Source: an uncultured Lachnobacterium sp. (lineage in GTDB: Bacteria > Bacillota > Clostridia > Lachnospirales > Lachnospiraceae). From it: a stretch of 64,000 nucleotides of DNA. The notes under the pieces were generated by a model. The model worked only from the letters and a program-made list of their open reading frames with translations. It was not told where the DNA came from and searched no databases. Positions 26,052 through 34,019 of this stretch are shown piece after piece. Numbering within the stretch: position 1 is the stretch's first letter; each line of letters starts with the position of its first letter. The stretch is from the NCBI GenBank assembly GCA_900546625.1, contig URDU01000004.1, positions 1 through 64,000 on the forward strand. The letters are read 5' to 3'. The translations under genes were made by a program, and so were the position numbers.

Positions 26052-27005
26052 TCAATGTTTTTCATTGTTTTTTATGTTTTTTATATTTTTTCTATATATA
26101 TAAGTGTGTAGATTTTCATCCACATGGCCGCTATTTGTAAATCCAAGCTTTTTTGCAAGGCGCACCGATGCCTCATTTCTCTCATCTATCCGGCAGTAAA
26201 GCTCCTCAAAGTCTGTGTTTTCGCGCGCATAGTCTATGATGAAGCGACACACCTCCGTGGCATAGCCCAGATTCTGAAGCTCCGGTGCTATCATATAGCC
26301 CAGTTCATCGTGCTCAAGCCCTGCCCTGCCTATCAGCTTTCCTGTTTCCTTGGAAAATACAAGCCACATGCCATACTCGTAAAAGCCATACATGTTCTCT
26401 ATGTATGCTTTCTGGTATTCAAGCTCTGTCTCGTAGTCGTAAAGCGGTTCCACAAAGTCTGTCATGCCGGGCTTGTCATAAAGCTCATAGAGCGCCGGAA
26501 GGTCTGACAGTGAAAGCTCACGTATCATGCATCTGTCTGTCTCGCCAATATCCCATGGGATATGATTATACCGCCTGCGCACCCGCTCCAGATACTCAAT
26601 ATCAAACTCTGCAAGGCTCTCGACTGCATAGCGCGTGCCGCACTGCGGTTCTCCGACTGATGCTATGCCGAGAGAGTCGGCTATTTGCTTCTGCTGTTTG
26701 TTTGATACTATCCAGATGTAGTCGGTTAATAATTCCGGGATTCTTAGATTTCCGGTACTGGTTTTCACTACGTCATCTGCATATTCTGTATATCCTTTGG
26801 TTATTGTTTTTTGGGAGCCATTAATCGATTCAGTAGCCAGTAGCGCAACATACAATTTTCCCCGTAACTCATCAGGTAGTTTTTCTTGCTGCTCACCGGA
26901 CACCGATGCCATGTTTGATGCATTTCTCCACTCCGGCCTGAATATCTCGTCATGATAGTAAAAAGAGGCAAGTTTTGCGCTTGCCTCATCGATAATTATT
27001 ATCAT
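26052..27005 (-). CDS. GNAT acetyltransferase with uncharacterised N-terminal domain
   Basis: A 317-residue protein. The C-terminal half (from about residue 160) is an Acetyltransf_3 GNAT with IRELSLSDLPALYELY, then LIGRAGL, ELGYMIAPELQNLGYATEV (the acetyl-CoA loop) and ERNEASVRLAKKLGF. The first 150 residues (starting MIIIIDEASAKL) do not match a domain I recognise; their IWIVSNKQQKQIADSLGI segment looks alpha/beta. The ATG overlaps the cyclophilin stop (TAATG), so the pair is co-translated. The acceptor substrate is unknown. Confidence 0.7.
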   Translation of the reverse strand: MIIIIDEASAKLASFYYHDEIFRPEWRNASNMASVSGEQQEKLPDELRGKLYVALLATESINGSQKTITKGYTEYADDVVKTSTGNLRIPELLTDYIWIVSNKQQKQIADSLGIASVGEPQCGTRYAVESLAEFDIEYLERVRRRYNHIPWDIGETDRCMIRELSLSDLPALYELYDKPGMTDFVEPLYDYETELEYQKAYIENMYGFYEYGMWLVFSKETGKLIGRAGLEHDELGYMIAPELQNLGYATEVCRFIIDYARENTDFEELYCRIDERNEASVRLAKKLGFTNSGHVDENLHTYIYRKNIKNIKNNEKH

Positions 27006-27526
27006 TAAACTGTCTCCGGCTCCGGATAGTCCACTCCGAAGGTCTCAACTGTAACTGTCTTCATGACCTGAGCCTCAAGTGGTTTGTCCATGTAGTCTGT
27101 GCGCACCTCTGCGATTTTGTTTACCACATCCATGCCATCGATTACCTTGCCGAACGCCGCATACTCACCGTCGAGATGTGGTGCATCCTGATGCATGATG
27201 AAGAACTGGCTGCCTGCTGAATCAGGTATCATGGTACGTGCCATTGAAAGTACACCGGCTGTGTGCTTTAAGTCATTTTTGAAGCCGTTATGTGTGAACT
27301 CGCCCTTGATTTCATAGCCCGGGCCGCCTGTGCCGTTTCCGTCCGGATCTCCTCCCTGGAGCATGAAGCCCTTGATTACACGATGGAAGCATACTCCGTC
27401 ATAGAAGTTGTGATTGATTAAGCTGATAAAGTTGTTTACTGTGTTTGGTGCGATTTCCGGATAAAGCTCCGCCTTGATTACATCGCCGTTTTCCATTGTG
27501 ATTGTTACGATTGGATTCTGTGCCAT
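27005..27526 (-). CDS. Cyclophilin-type peptidyl-prolyl isomerase
   Basis: A 173-residue cytoplasmic cyclophilin without a signal peptide. The active-site segments are clear: FHRVIKGFMLQGGDPDGNGTGG, read here as FHRVIKGFMLQGGDP then GTGGPGYEI; SMARTMIPDSAGSQFFI; and the catalytic Arg and Gln in those blocks. It catalyses proline isomerisation in folding proteins. It is first in a pair with the downstream GNAT gene. Confidence 0.92.
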   Translation of the reverse strand: MAQNPIVTITMENGDVIKAELYPEIAPNTVNNFISLINHNFYDGVCFHRVIKGFMLQGGDPDGNGTGGPGYEIKGEFTHNGFKNDLKHTAGVLSMARTMIPDSAGSQFFIMHQDAPHLDGEYAAFGKVIDGMDVVNKIAEVRTDYMDKPLEAQVMKTVTVETFGVDYPEPETV

Positions 27527-27633
27527 TATTTTTCTCTCTTTCTTTTATAATATTATGAGGCTTGGAGAATATCCATTCCTCGCAATAATTAATTATCGAA
27601 TTAATTTTTACCCGATTAGTTTTCACTTTATTT

Positions 27634-29028
27634 TTATTTACTCAGTGCCTCGACTACCTTAGGAAACTCCATGAAGTGTGATGCCTTCACCAGTATGGTG
27701 TCTCCCTCCTTCACATATGAAAGAAGCTCCTGTGTCATAGTCTCCCTATCCTCGAAATAGTGGATGTCTACATCGGATGATTTCTCTGCTGCTCCGGCTG
27801 CATATTCCTTTGCCAGCTCTCCTGCGGCAAAAAGAGTGTGGATATGATTCTCTCCAACTGCTTCGCCTACCTCATGGTGTAGCTTTTTCTCATCGCTTCC
27901 CAGCTCGCCCATGTCGCCAAGCACTGCTATTGTCCTGCCCTTTGCATGTGAAAGCACCTCGATAGAGGATTTCATGGATACAGGATTTGCATTGTAGCAG
28001 TCATCTATCACAGTCATGCCGTGTGTTTTGATGAAATTGGTACGCCCTGCGATTGTCTCTGCTTTCTCGATTCCTGATTTAATCTCAGCTATTGTGAGGC
28101 CAAGTTGCAATCCGACAGCCGCTGCCGCCATGGCATTGTATACATTGTGCTCACCCGGGATGTGGATGTGTGCATCGAACTCACCCTCCGGGGTGACAAA
28201 ATGAGCCTTCATGCCGTCAAAGCCCAGGTTTTCAATATTTGTGGTATATACTGATTTATGAACGCCTGAAGCTGATTCCTTGCCATAGTATATGGCAGGC
28301 TTTCCATTTACCGTCTGCACTGTGGCGAGCTTGTCGTCATCTGCATTCAGCACTGCGACCGCATCCGGCATCATATGCTCAAAGCACTCTGTCTTTGCTT
28401 TAAGCACACCATCCCTGTCGCCCAAAAACTCCAGATGGCAGTAGCCGATATTTGTGATGACCATGACATCCGGGCAAGACATAGTAGAAAGCCTGTGCAT
28501 CTCGCCAAAATCAGATATGCCCATCTCAAGCACTGCTACCTGATGGCTTTCCCTAATTCCGAAAATGGTGAGCGGCAGGCCTATCTCGTTGTTAAAATTG
28601 CCTGCTGTCTTGTGAACGCTGTATTTCTGCTCAAGGACAGATGATATCATCTCCTTGGTGCTGGTCTTGCCGACACTTCCGGTGATGCCCACTACCTTGA
28701 TATCAAGGCTTTTTCTGTAAAATGCCGCGAGCTTTTTCATGGCTTCTGTGGTTGATTCAACAAGCACATATGGTCCCGCCGGATCCGTAAGCTCATGCTC
28801 AGAGAGCACGATTGCCGCTCCCTGCTCAAACACAGCATTGATGAATTTGTGTCCGTCCACCCTTTCTCCCTTTATCGGGATAAAAAGATAGCCCTCCTTC
28901 ACCTGTCTGCTGTCTATGACTGCGCCTGTGATTGTCGTATCAAGCAGTGTCTCATCGCCTATGTATCTGCCCTCGCAGGCCTTTGCGATATTTGCAAATG
29001 TAAGATTTTTCATGTACTTATCAGACAT
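27634..29028 (-). CDS. murF: UDP-N-acetylmuramoyl-tripeptide--D-alanyl-D-alanine ligase
   Basis: A 464-residue Mur ligase adding D-Ala-D-Ala to the UDP-MurNAc tripeptide in the cytoplasm. The ATP loop is GITGSVGKTSTKEM (near 110), followed by KTAGNFNNEIGLPLT. The carbamylated-lysine region is preceded by NIGYCHLEFLG, and DDCYNANP with VLGDMGELG marks the C-terminal domain. The start at 29028 follows GAGG and lies one base after the ddl stop, so murF and ddl form a two-gene unit making and using the same dipeptide. Confidence 0.93.
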   Translation of the reverse strand: MSDKYMKNLTFANIAKACEGRYIGDETLLDTTITGAVIDSRQVKEGYLFIPIKGERVDGHKFINAVFEQGAAIVLSEHELTDPAGPYVLVESTTEAMKKLAAFYRKSLDIKVVGITGSVGKTSTKEMISSVLEQKYSVHKTAGNFNNEIGLPLTIFGIRESHQVAVLEMGISDFGEMHRLSTMSCPDVMVITNIGYCHLEFLGDRDGVLKAKTECFEHMMPDAVAVLNADDDKLATVQTVNGKPAIYYGKESASGVHKSVYTTNIENLGFDGMKAHFVTPEGEFDAHIHIPGEHNVYNAMAAAAVGLQLGLTIAEIKSGIEKAETIAGRTNFIKTHGMTVIDDCYNANPVSMKSSIEVLSHAKGRTIAVLGDMGELGSDEKKLHHEVGEAVGENHIHTLFAAGELAKEYAAGAAEKSSDVDIHYFEDRETMTQELLSYVKEGDTILVKASHFMEFPKVVEALSK

Positions 29029-29029
29029 G

Positions 29030-30085
29030 CTACACCTCATATTTTTTCAAAGATATGTCAATCAGATGCTCACAGAGCTGATTAAAGCTCATACCGATAA
29101 CCGCTGCCTCCTGTGGCAGAAGACTGGTCGGAGTCATGCCCGGCAGTGTGTTTGCCTCAAGGCAGAACATCTCATTTTTGTCGTTGAGCAAAAAGTCTGA
29201 GCGTGAATATGTGTCAAGCCCGATAACACGCGCAACCTCCTCTGCATAGTGCTGCATATCCTTTGTCACCTGCTCAGGAAGCTCGGCCGGACATGTCTCA
29301 ACTGTACTGCCCGCCTTGTATTTATTCTTGTAATCGTAGAAGCCCTCCTTCGGTGCAATCTCTATAATAGGAAGAGCCTTGCCCTCGATAACGCCGACAG
29401 AGAACTCCCTGCCCTGTACAAATTCCTCGATAACCAGCTCATTTTCCCACTTGAACGCATCGTCAAGTGCCGCCTTAAACTCTGCTGCATCCCTGACGAT
29501 AGTGACACCGATGCTTGAACCGCCGCAGCATGGCTTTACTACACATGGAAGTGTCAGATCAAGCTTTGTGATATCATCCTGTCTGGTCTCTCTGGTCATG
29601 GAAATGCCCTTTGGAGTAGGGATACCGTTTGCAAGGAAGAACTGCTTTGATGTCTCCTTGTTCATGGCGATGGCTGAGCTTAAATAATCGCTGCCTGTGT
29701 ATTTGACACCGAAGAGGTCAAATGCTGCCTGAATCTTTCCGTTCTCTCCGTTTTCTCCGTGGAGAGCCATGAAAACAATGTCCGCCATCTGACACATTTT
29801 GATGACATTTGGTCCGAAAAAGCAAGGTGACTGGTCCTTTCTGGAAGCCTTTACCTTTGCGAGGTCAGGTGCCTCTGTCGGAATATCGCTGACCTGCACG
29901 CTTATCTCGTCCGCGCGGTCAAATATGCCTGTCAGCTCCTCCTCCCTGTCACTATATCCCATAAATACATCCAATAATATAACTTTGTGGCCGTTCTCTT
30001 TGAGTGCCTTAGCTACCATGCTTCCTGTCTTGAAGGAAACATCTCTCTCTGTGCTGAGCCCTCCGGCAAGTACTACGATGTTCAT
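29030..30085 (-). CDS. ddl: D-alanine--D-alanine ligase
   Basis: A 351-residue ATP-grasp ligase. It begins NIVVLAGGLSTERDVSF (ATP-grasp N-domain), has HGENGENGKIQ with the catalytic Glu, YTGSDYLSSAIAMNKETSK, the Gly-rich loop CCGGSSIGVT, and the C-terminal LEANTLPGMTPTSLLPQ metal site. The start at 30085 has AGAGG 6 bp upstream; an upstream in-frame extension to 30139 is unlikely. The product feeds MurF, encoded next. Confidence 0.93.
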   Translation of the reverse strand: MNIVVLAGGLSTERDVSFKTGSMVAKALKENGHKVILLDVFMGYSDREEELTGIFDRADEISVQVSDIPTEAPDLAKVKASRKDQSPCFFGPNVIKMCQMADIVFMALHGENGENGKIQAAFDLFGVKYTGSDYLSSAIAMNKETSKQFFLANGIPTPKGISMTRETRQDDITKLDLTLPCVVKPCCGGSSIGVTIVRDAAEFKAALDDAFKWENELVIEEFVQGREFSVGVIEGKALPIIEIAPKEGFYDYKNKYKAGSTVETCPAELPEQVTKDMQHYAEEVARVIGLDTYSRSDFLLNDKNEMFCLEANTLPGMTPTSLLPQEAAVIGMSFNQLCEHLIDISLKKYEV

Positions 30086-30208
30086 TTTTGTCCTCTTTTC
30101 TTTGATTGAATTATCATGCTTTGGCTTAATCAAGCCCAATACAATGCTTCTTTTTTAAAGCTATGAGTAATCAACATAATTTCTTCAAAATTATAACACT
30201 ATTTATGC

Positions 30209-30234
30209 AAAAAAGAAAGACCGGTTGCCCGGTC
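30209..30234 (-). terminator. Intrinsic terminator after the 88-residue protein gene
   Basis: On the minus strand GACCGG-GCAA-CCGGTC is followed by a T-rich run (TTTCTTTTTT). It lies 24 bp past the stop at 30258 and separates that gene from ddl. Confidence 0.8.
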
Positions 30235-30257
30235 AAAAAAGAAATTCCCATTTTATT

Positions 30258-30524
30258 TTAAACTGTGTTAGCTTCCAGCAGCTGTATCATTCTTATAAAT
30301 ACCATCCGCCCGTGCAAATCATCCTGTGAAAGTGATTCTCCGTACTTCAATACTAATAATCGGCACTGATAAAAATTCAGCTCCGGATTGCCAAAAAGCA
30401 AAATCCGCAAGGCTGCATTTTCCAAGTAATTGTGTATATTTCCCACCTCTCTTAATATATCTACGATATCATCGAGGTTAATAAGTCCTTTCTGTTCATA
30501 ATAAATTCTTCCCAAATATTTCAT
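30258..30524 (-). CDS. Hypothetical protein, 85-88 residues
   Basis: A short, probably helical protein starting MKYLGRIYYEQKGLIN and containing LREVGNIHNYLENAALRILLFG. I do not recognise the family; there are no transmembrane segments or metal motifs. A GGAGG lies right against the ATG (1-bp spacing). A TTG at 30513-30515, three codons in, has a normal 9-bp spacing and may be the real start. The gene has its own terminator and sits alone between ddl and the noncoding region. Confidence 0.55.
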   Translation of the reverse strand: MKYLGRIYYEQKGLINLDDIVDILREVGNIHNYLENAALRILLFGNPELNFYQCRLLVLKYGESLSQDDLHGRMVFIRMIQLLEANTV

Positions 30525-30888
30525 CCCTCCATCGACTACATTTTTCGTAGAACTTCTTTTTTTGTCTTTCTTTTGAAATTTTGTCGCTTTTGCGAAATTT
30601 CCCTCTTTGTTTTTGTTGGTGGATTCATTTTTCCATATAATATATCAATATTCTAGGCGCGTTACGCGCTTTTATTTTGAAGATTTCTATTGGAAGCTTT
30701 AATATTGATGGGTGATTAGCAGTTTTCGACAAAATATGACATGGGTTTGTGTTTAATTCAGTCGGTTTTTGGTTTATAATGCGCTTTTTGGGTGTGAATT
30801 TTTGGAATGATAAATTTGTACTATATTTTAGGGTTTTTGTTCTAATTATTTCATTTTTTTAATATTTGAAATTTATTTAAAAATAATT
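30525..30888. other. AT-rich intergenic stretch
   Basis: Apart from the possible basic peptide, this stretch has two hairpins: GAAATT...TCGC/GCGA...AATTTC at about 30576-30601, and GCGCG-TTA-CGCGC at about 30657-30669. I see no convincing gene in it. The hairpins could be leader structures of the downstream 88-residue gene. Confidence 0.4.
30536..30628 (-). CDS. Possible 30-residue basic leader peptide
   Basis: An ATG at 30628 opens a 30-codon frame starting MNPPTKTKREISQKRQ, with about half its residues Lys or Arg, ending 12 bp before the next ATG. The ribosome site is weak (GGAAAA). The stop-start layout resembles a leader peptide, but a chance ORF in A-rich DNA is equally likely. Confidence 0.25.
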   Translation of the reverse strand: MNPPTKTKREISQKRQNFKRKTKKEVLRKM

Positions 30889-30917
30889 TTGACATGATTA
30901 GAAATGAATGTTAAAAT
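30889..30917 (+). promoter_or_regulatory. Near-consensus sigma-70 promoter for a small RNA
   Basis: TTGACA (30889-30894) and TAAAAT (30912-30917) are separated by exactly 17 bp. The start site would be near 30924. No ORF follows on the plus strand, only a terminator about 90 bp on. Confidence 0.7.
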
Positions 30918-30923
30918 ATAGAT

Positions 30924-31016
30924 AACAAAAAGGTGCTACCTATAACAACGGTTCGCCTGATCATTTACTTAGTTAAAATAACCGTTCAGTTTCCAGGCTG
31001 GGGCGGTTATTTTTTT
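30924..31016 (+). ncRNA. Putative intergenic small RNA, about 90 nt
   Basis: This is the transcript expected from the promoter at 30889-30917. It ends in a perfect 10-bp stem AAAATAACCG/CGGTTATTTT (30975-30984 and 31004-31013) followed by a T run. There is no ribosome site with a plausible ORF. It lies between convergent or independent units (hpf terminator on one side, 88-residue gene on the other), which fits a trans-acting sRNA or an antitoxin RNA of a type I system. Confidence 0.55.
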
Positions 31017-31052
31017 GTGGTCTTACTGCCATTGGAACCAATCGCATATATA

Positions 31053-31081
31053 AAAACCGGCAGCCAACGGCTGCCGGTTTT
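31053..31081 (-). terminator. Terminator of hpf
   Basis: A perfect 13-bp inverted repeat AAAACCGGCAGCC/GGCTGCCGGTTTT with a 3-base loop lies 40 bp past the hpf stop. It is symmetric and can work in both directions. Confidence 0.85.
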
Positions 31082-31120
31082 CGATGAAAGAAAGGTTAAA
31101 TTATGATGAAAAACAAGAGT

Positions 31121-31648
31121 CTAACATTCCGGTTCGATAAGTCCGTATGTATGTCCTTTTCTCTTGTAGACTACATTTACTTCGTCATTCTCTGCATTTC
31201 TGAATACGAAGAAGTCGTGTCCTGAGAGCTCCATCTGGATGCATGCATCCTCAGGATACATAGGCTTCATACCAAATCTCTTGGTACGGACAATCTTGAT
31301 TTCCTCGTCCTCTGCATCGTCTGCCTCCACGAACTCATCCTGGAATATTGCCGGTGCATATTTCTTTGCGGAAATCTTGGTTCTGTATTTGCGAAGCTGT
31401 CTCTCGATTACTTCCTCTACGAGGTCAATTGATACATACATATCGTTGCTGACCTGCTCTGAACGGATAACATGTCCCTTTGCCGGGATAGTAACCTCGA
31501 TTTTCTGTCTATCCTTTTCTACGCTGAGTGTAACATATACGTCTGTGTCCGGTTTAAAAAACTTCTCCAGCTTTGACAGCTTCTCCTCTACTGCCTGCTT
31601 AAGCCCCTCTGTTAATTCGATGTTTCTTCCTGAAATTGTTATTCTCAT
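31121..31648 (-). CDS. hpf: Ribosome hibernation-promoting factor, long form
   Basis: A 175-residue protein with an N-terminal RaiA/HPF domain (MRITISGRNIELTEG, then LSKLEKFFK and a basic RKYRTKISAKK) and a C-terminal dimerisation domain (KRFGMKPMYPEDACIQM, VVYKRKGHTYGLIEP). The long form dimerises 70S ribosomes into inactive 100S particles in stationary phase or starvation. The ATG at 31648 has GGGG 9 bp upstream; the TTG at 31657 overlaps that site and is rejected. Confidence 0.92.
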   Translation of the reverse strand: MRITISGRNIELTEGLKQAVEEKLSKLEKFFKPDTDVYVTLSVEKDRQKIEVTIPAKGHVIRSEQVSNDMYVSIDLVEEVIERQLRKYRTKISAKKYAPAIFQDEFVEADDAEDEEIKIVRTKRFGMKPMYPEDACIQMELSGHDFFVFRNAENDEVNVVYKRKGHTYGLIEPEC

Positions 31649-31700
31649 GATGTCCAACCCCTTTGTCGTTTATTTGATACGTTGTCTGTATCATGTAAAT

Positions 31701-31728
31701 ATTATACCATAAATTTCGTTTTCATCAA
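31701..31728 (-). promoter_or_regulatory. Extended -10 promoter of hpf
   Basis: On the minus strand TTGATG (31723-31728) and TATAAT (31701-31706) are 16 bp apart, and TGG precedes the -10. It lies about 55 bp upstream of the hpf ATG. Confidence 0.6.
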
Positions 31729-31853
31729 TCATTTTTATGCAATTTATATAAAAAATCAAGATTTTATTTACGTTTTTTCGCGAAATCGCTTGATTTCGCT
31801 ATGATTAGGGATTTCATCAGAATAAAAAACATCAAGTCGAGTGATTTTTTATA

Positions 31854-31941
31854 CACTATCGCAACATTTCTCAACTACAACAGCACATCTAAGCTATCAC
31901 AACGTTTCTAAGCTACCACAGCGCATCTAACCTATCCCAGC
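31854..31941. repeat. Four and a half 19-bp tandem repeats at the 3-prime end of the ABC-F gene
   Basis: Copies lie at 31866-31884, 31885-31903, 31904-31922 and 31923-31941, with a partial one at 31854-31865. On the minus strand the unit reads like GCTGTGGTAGCTTAGAAAC. The first copy spans the ABC-F stop codon. The array is in the 3-prime untranslated region. Confidence 0.75.
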
Positions 31942-33989
31942 GCCTCAAGCTGAGAGGAAAGCTCCTCCCACGCCTCCATATCTATAAGGATTTCTTCCTC
32001 GAGAGCGTCTATCTCGTTCTGGATTTCCGTGAGCTTTGAGTAGCTTGACTGATATTCCGGCTTCATGAGCTCGGCCTTGAGCTCATCGAGCTTTGCTTCC
32101 TTGACCGCCAGGTCCTCCTCGACCTTTTTGACCTTTTTCTGTATCTTTGAGCGCTCCTTGCCCGGATTGTAGTATGCCTTGCCGGTTGATGAGACAGCCA
32201 TGCCGCCTGCCGCGCTATTTGCATTGGTGCCTTCGTCCGGATTTCCTGCTGCGGTGGTTTGTGACGCGCTTTGGTTTGCCGCATTGCCTGTCTGGTTGCC
32301 GCTGGTCTGACTGCCGCCGTTCTGGCTTATCGCGCCACCAAATATCGCGTTGCCTCTGTATACGTTTTTGCTCTCCTCAGCCTCACGGTCGAGCTTTTCC
32401 TGATACTGCTCATAGCCAAACTGATAGAGATTGGTCGTGCCATCCTCGAACACCAGAAGCTGTGTAGCTACCTTTTTCACAAAATATCTGTCGTGTGATA
32501 CAAAAATCAGCGTACCCTTATAGTCCTTCAGCATGCTCTCAAGTGTTTCCTTGCCTACAATATCCATATGGTTGGTAGGCTCATCGAGCACGAGCACGTT
32601 CGGTCTGGTCTTTAAAATCTTGCAAAGCGCCAGTCTGACCTTTTCTCCTCCGGAGAGCATATTTACGTTCTTGAACACGTCCTCCCCTGAAAAAAGGAAG
32701 GCTCCGAGTGCATTTCTGGCCTCGGTTTCCGTGAGATTCGGATACTCATCCCAGAAATCATCAAGCACGGTCTTGTTGCTTGTATACATGGCCATCTGCT
32801 GGTCGAAATACCCTATCTGCACGTTGGTTCCGAAGCGGTAGTCGCCCGAAAGTGCCGGGATTTTACCCACGATGGTCTTTAAAAATGTAGATTTTCCAAG
32901 TCCGTTTCCACCGAGTATGCCAAGCTTTTCGCCTCTTTTCAAATCGAGCGACACTACGGAAAGCGGATGGTCATAGCCGATTGCAAGCTCTGATGTATAA
33001 AGCACATCGTTTCCTGTCTCCTTTTCGGGCTGGAAATTGGCATGGAAGGTCTTGTTGTCGTACTTGTCCGGCGCCTCGATAATCACCATGCGCTCAATTG
33101 CCTTCTGCTTTGACTGCGCCATGGCTGTCTTGGTCGGCTTGCCCTTGAAGCGCGTGACCATACGCTGCAAGCGCTCTATCTCCTTCTGCTGGGCGATGTG
33201 ATCCTTCATCTGCTTGTCGTAGTTTTCCTTTTTGCGAGCGATAAAATTGGTATAATTGCCCGGATAGCGCCTTGCTGTGCCGTACTCTATCTCGTAGACC
33301 ACATCGACCACATTGTCGAGAAACATACGGTCATGGGATACGACAACCACAGCCTTCGGGTACGACTTCAGATAGCCCTCAAGCCACTCGATAGTCGTGA
33401 CATCGAGGTGGTTTGTCGGCTCGTCAAGTAGCAGTATGTCAGGCTTTGACAAAAGCAGCTTTATGAATGCTATCTTGGTCTGCTGTCCTCCGGAAAAGTC
33501 ACGGATTGGCTTTTTGCGCTCGTCGTCAGAGAAGCCGAACTTGCGGATCATGACCTCATATTCCTTCTCATAATAGTAGCCGCCATCGTCCTTGAAGGCC
33601 TCCTCCATCGCGGTATATCTGGCCACCTTTTCATCGGAATAATCATGCTCGAGCTCTGCCGCTGCGCGCGCAAGCTCTGCCTTTCGCTCGTCCATTTTCA
33701 CGAAGCATTTGCGCACCTCCTGCTCGAGTGTCACATCAGGATCATCAAACGCAATCTGCTTCAAATAGCCTATCTCCGGATTGCCTGCCTTTGCGATAAA
33801 GGCACTCTCATCACTGTCGAGCTTTTCCATCTCAACCTCGCCCGAAATGAGCTTTAAAAGTGTTGTCTTGCCACAGCCGTTTCTGCCGACTATCGCTATC
33901 TTTTCTGTGTTTCTGATTTCAAAATCTATACTATGCAAAATGACGTCGTCGCCAAATGCGACAGCGCCATTACTTATCTGGTAGAGCAT
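31932..33989 (-). CDS. ABC-F family ATPase (translation factor)
   Basis: A 685-residue soluble protein with two ABC domains and no membrane segments. Domain 1 has GRNGCGKTTLLKL, a FSGGQQTKIAF signature and LLLDEPTNHLD. Domain 2 has GGNGLGKSTFLKT, LSGGEKVRLAL and LVLDEPTNHMD. Between them lies the P-site tRNA-interaction linker (KPTKTAMAQSKQKAIERM). A low-complexity Gln/Ser/Asn/Gly stretch of about 60 residues (around 545-605) and a coiled-coil tail end the protein. Such proteins act on ribosomes to relieve stalling; some confer antibiotic protection. The subgroup is not decidable by eye, but Uup/YdiF-like is likely. Confidence 0.88.
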   Translation of the reverse strand: MLYQISNGAVAFGDDVILHSIDFEIRNTEKIAIVGRNGCGKTTLLKLISGEVEMEKLDSDESAFIAKAGNPEIGYLKQIAFDDPDVTLEQEVRKCFVKMDERKAELARAAAELEHDYSDEKVARYTAMEEAFKDDGGYYYEKEYEVMIRKFGFSDDERKKPIRDFSGGQQTKIAFIKLLLSKPDILLLDEPTNHLDVTTIEWLEGYLKSYPKAVVVVSHDRMFLDNVVDVVYEIEYGTARRYPGNYTNFIARKKENYDKQMKDHIAQQKEIERLQRMVTRFKGKPTKTAMAQSKQKAIERMVIIEAPDKYDNKTFHANFQPEKETGNDVLYTSELAIGYDHPLSVVSLDLKRGEKLGILGGNGLGKSTFLKTIVGKIPALSGDYRFGTNVQIGYFDQQMAMYTSNKTVLDDFWDEYPNLTETEARNALGAFLFSGEDVFKNVNMLSGGEKVRLALCKILKTRPNVLVLDEPTNHMDIVGKETLESMLKDYKGTLIFVSHDRYFVKKVATQLLVFEDGTTNLYQFGYEQYQEKLDREAEESKNVYRGNAIFGGAISQNGGSQTSGNQTGNAANQSASQTTAAGNPDEGTNANSAAGGMAVSSTGKAYYNPGKERSKIQKKVKKVEEDLAVKEAKLDELKAELMKPEYQSSYSKLTEIQNEIDALEEEILIDMEAWEELSSQLEALG

Positions 33990-34019
33990 ATACTATCCTT
34001 TCATGCTTATGCCTGCTGC

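Noticed and set aside
30940..31048. Small antisense ORF (24 codons) opposite the sRNA as a type I toxin
   Set aside because: It is not hydrophobic and has no ribosome site, so a toxin role is not supported.
31854..31941. CRISPR-like array
   Set aside because: The unit is only 19 bp with no spacers.
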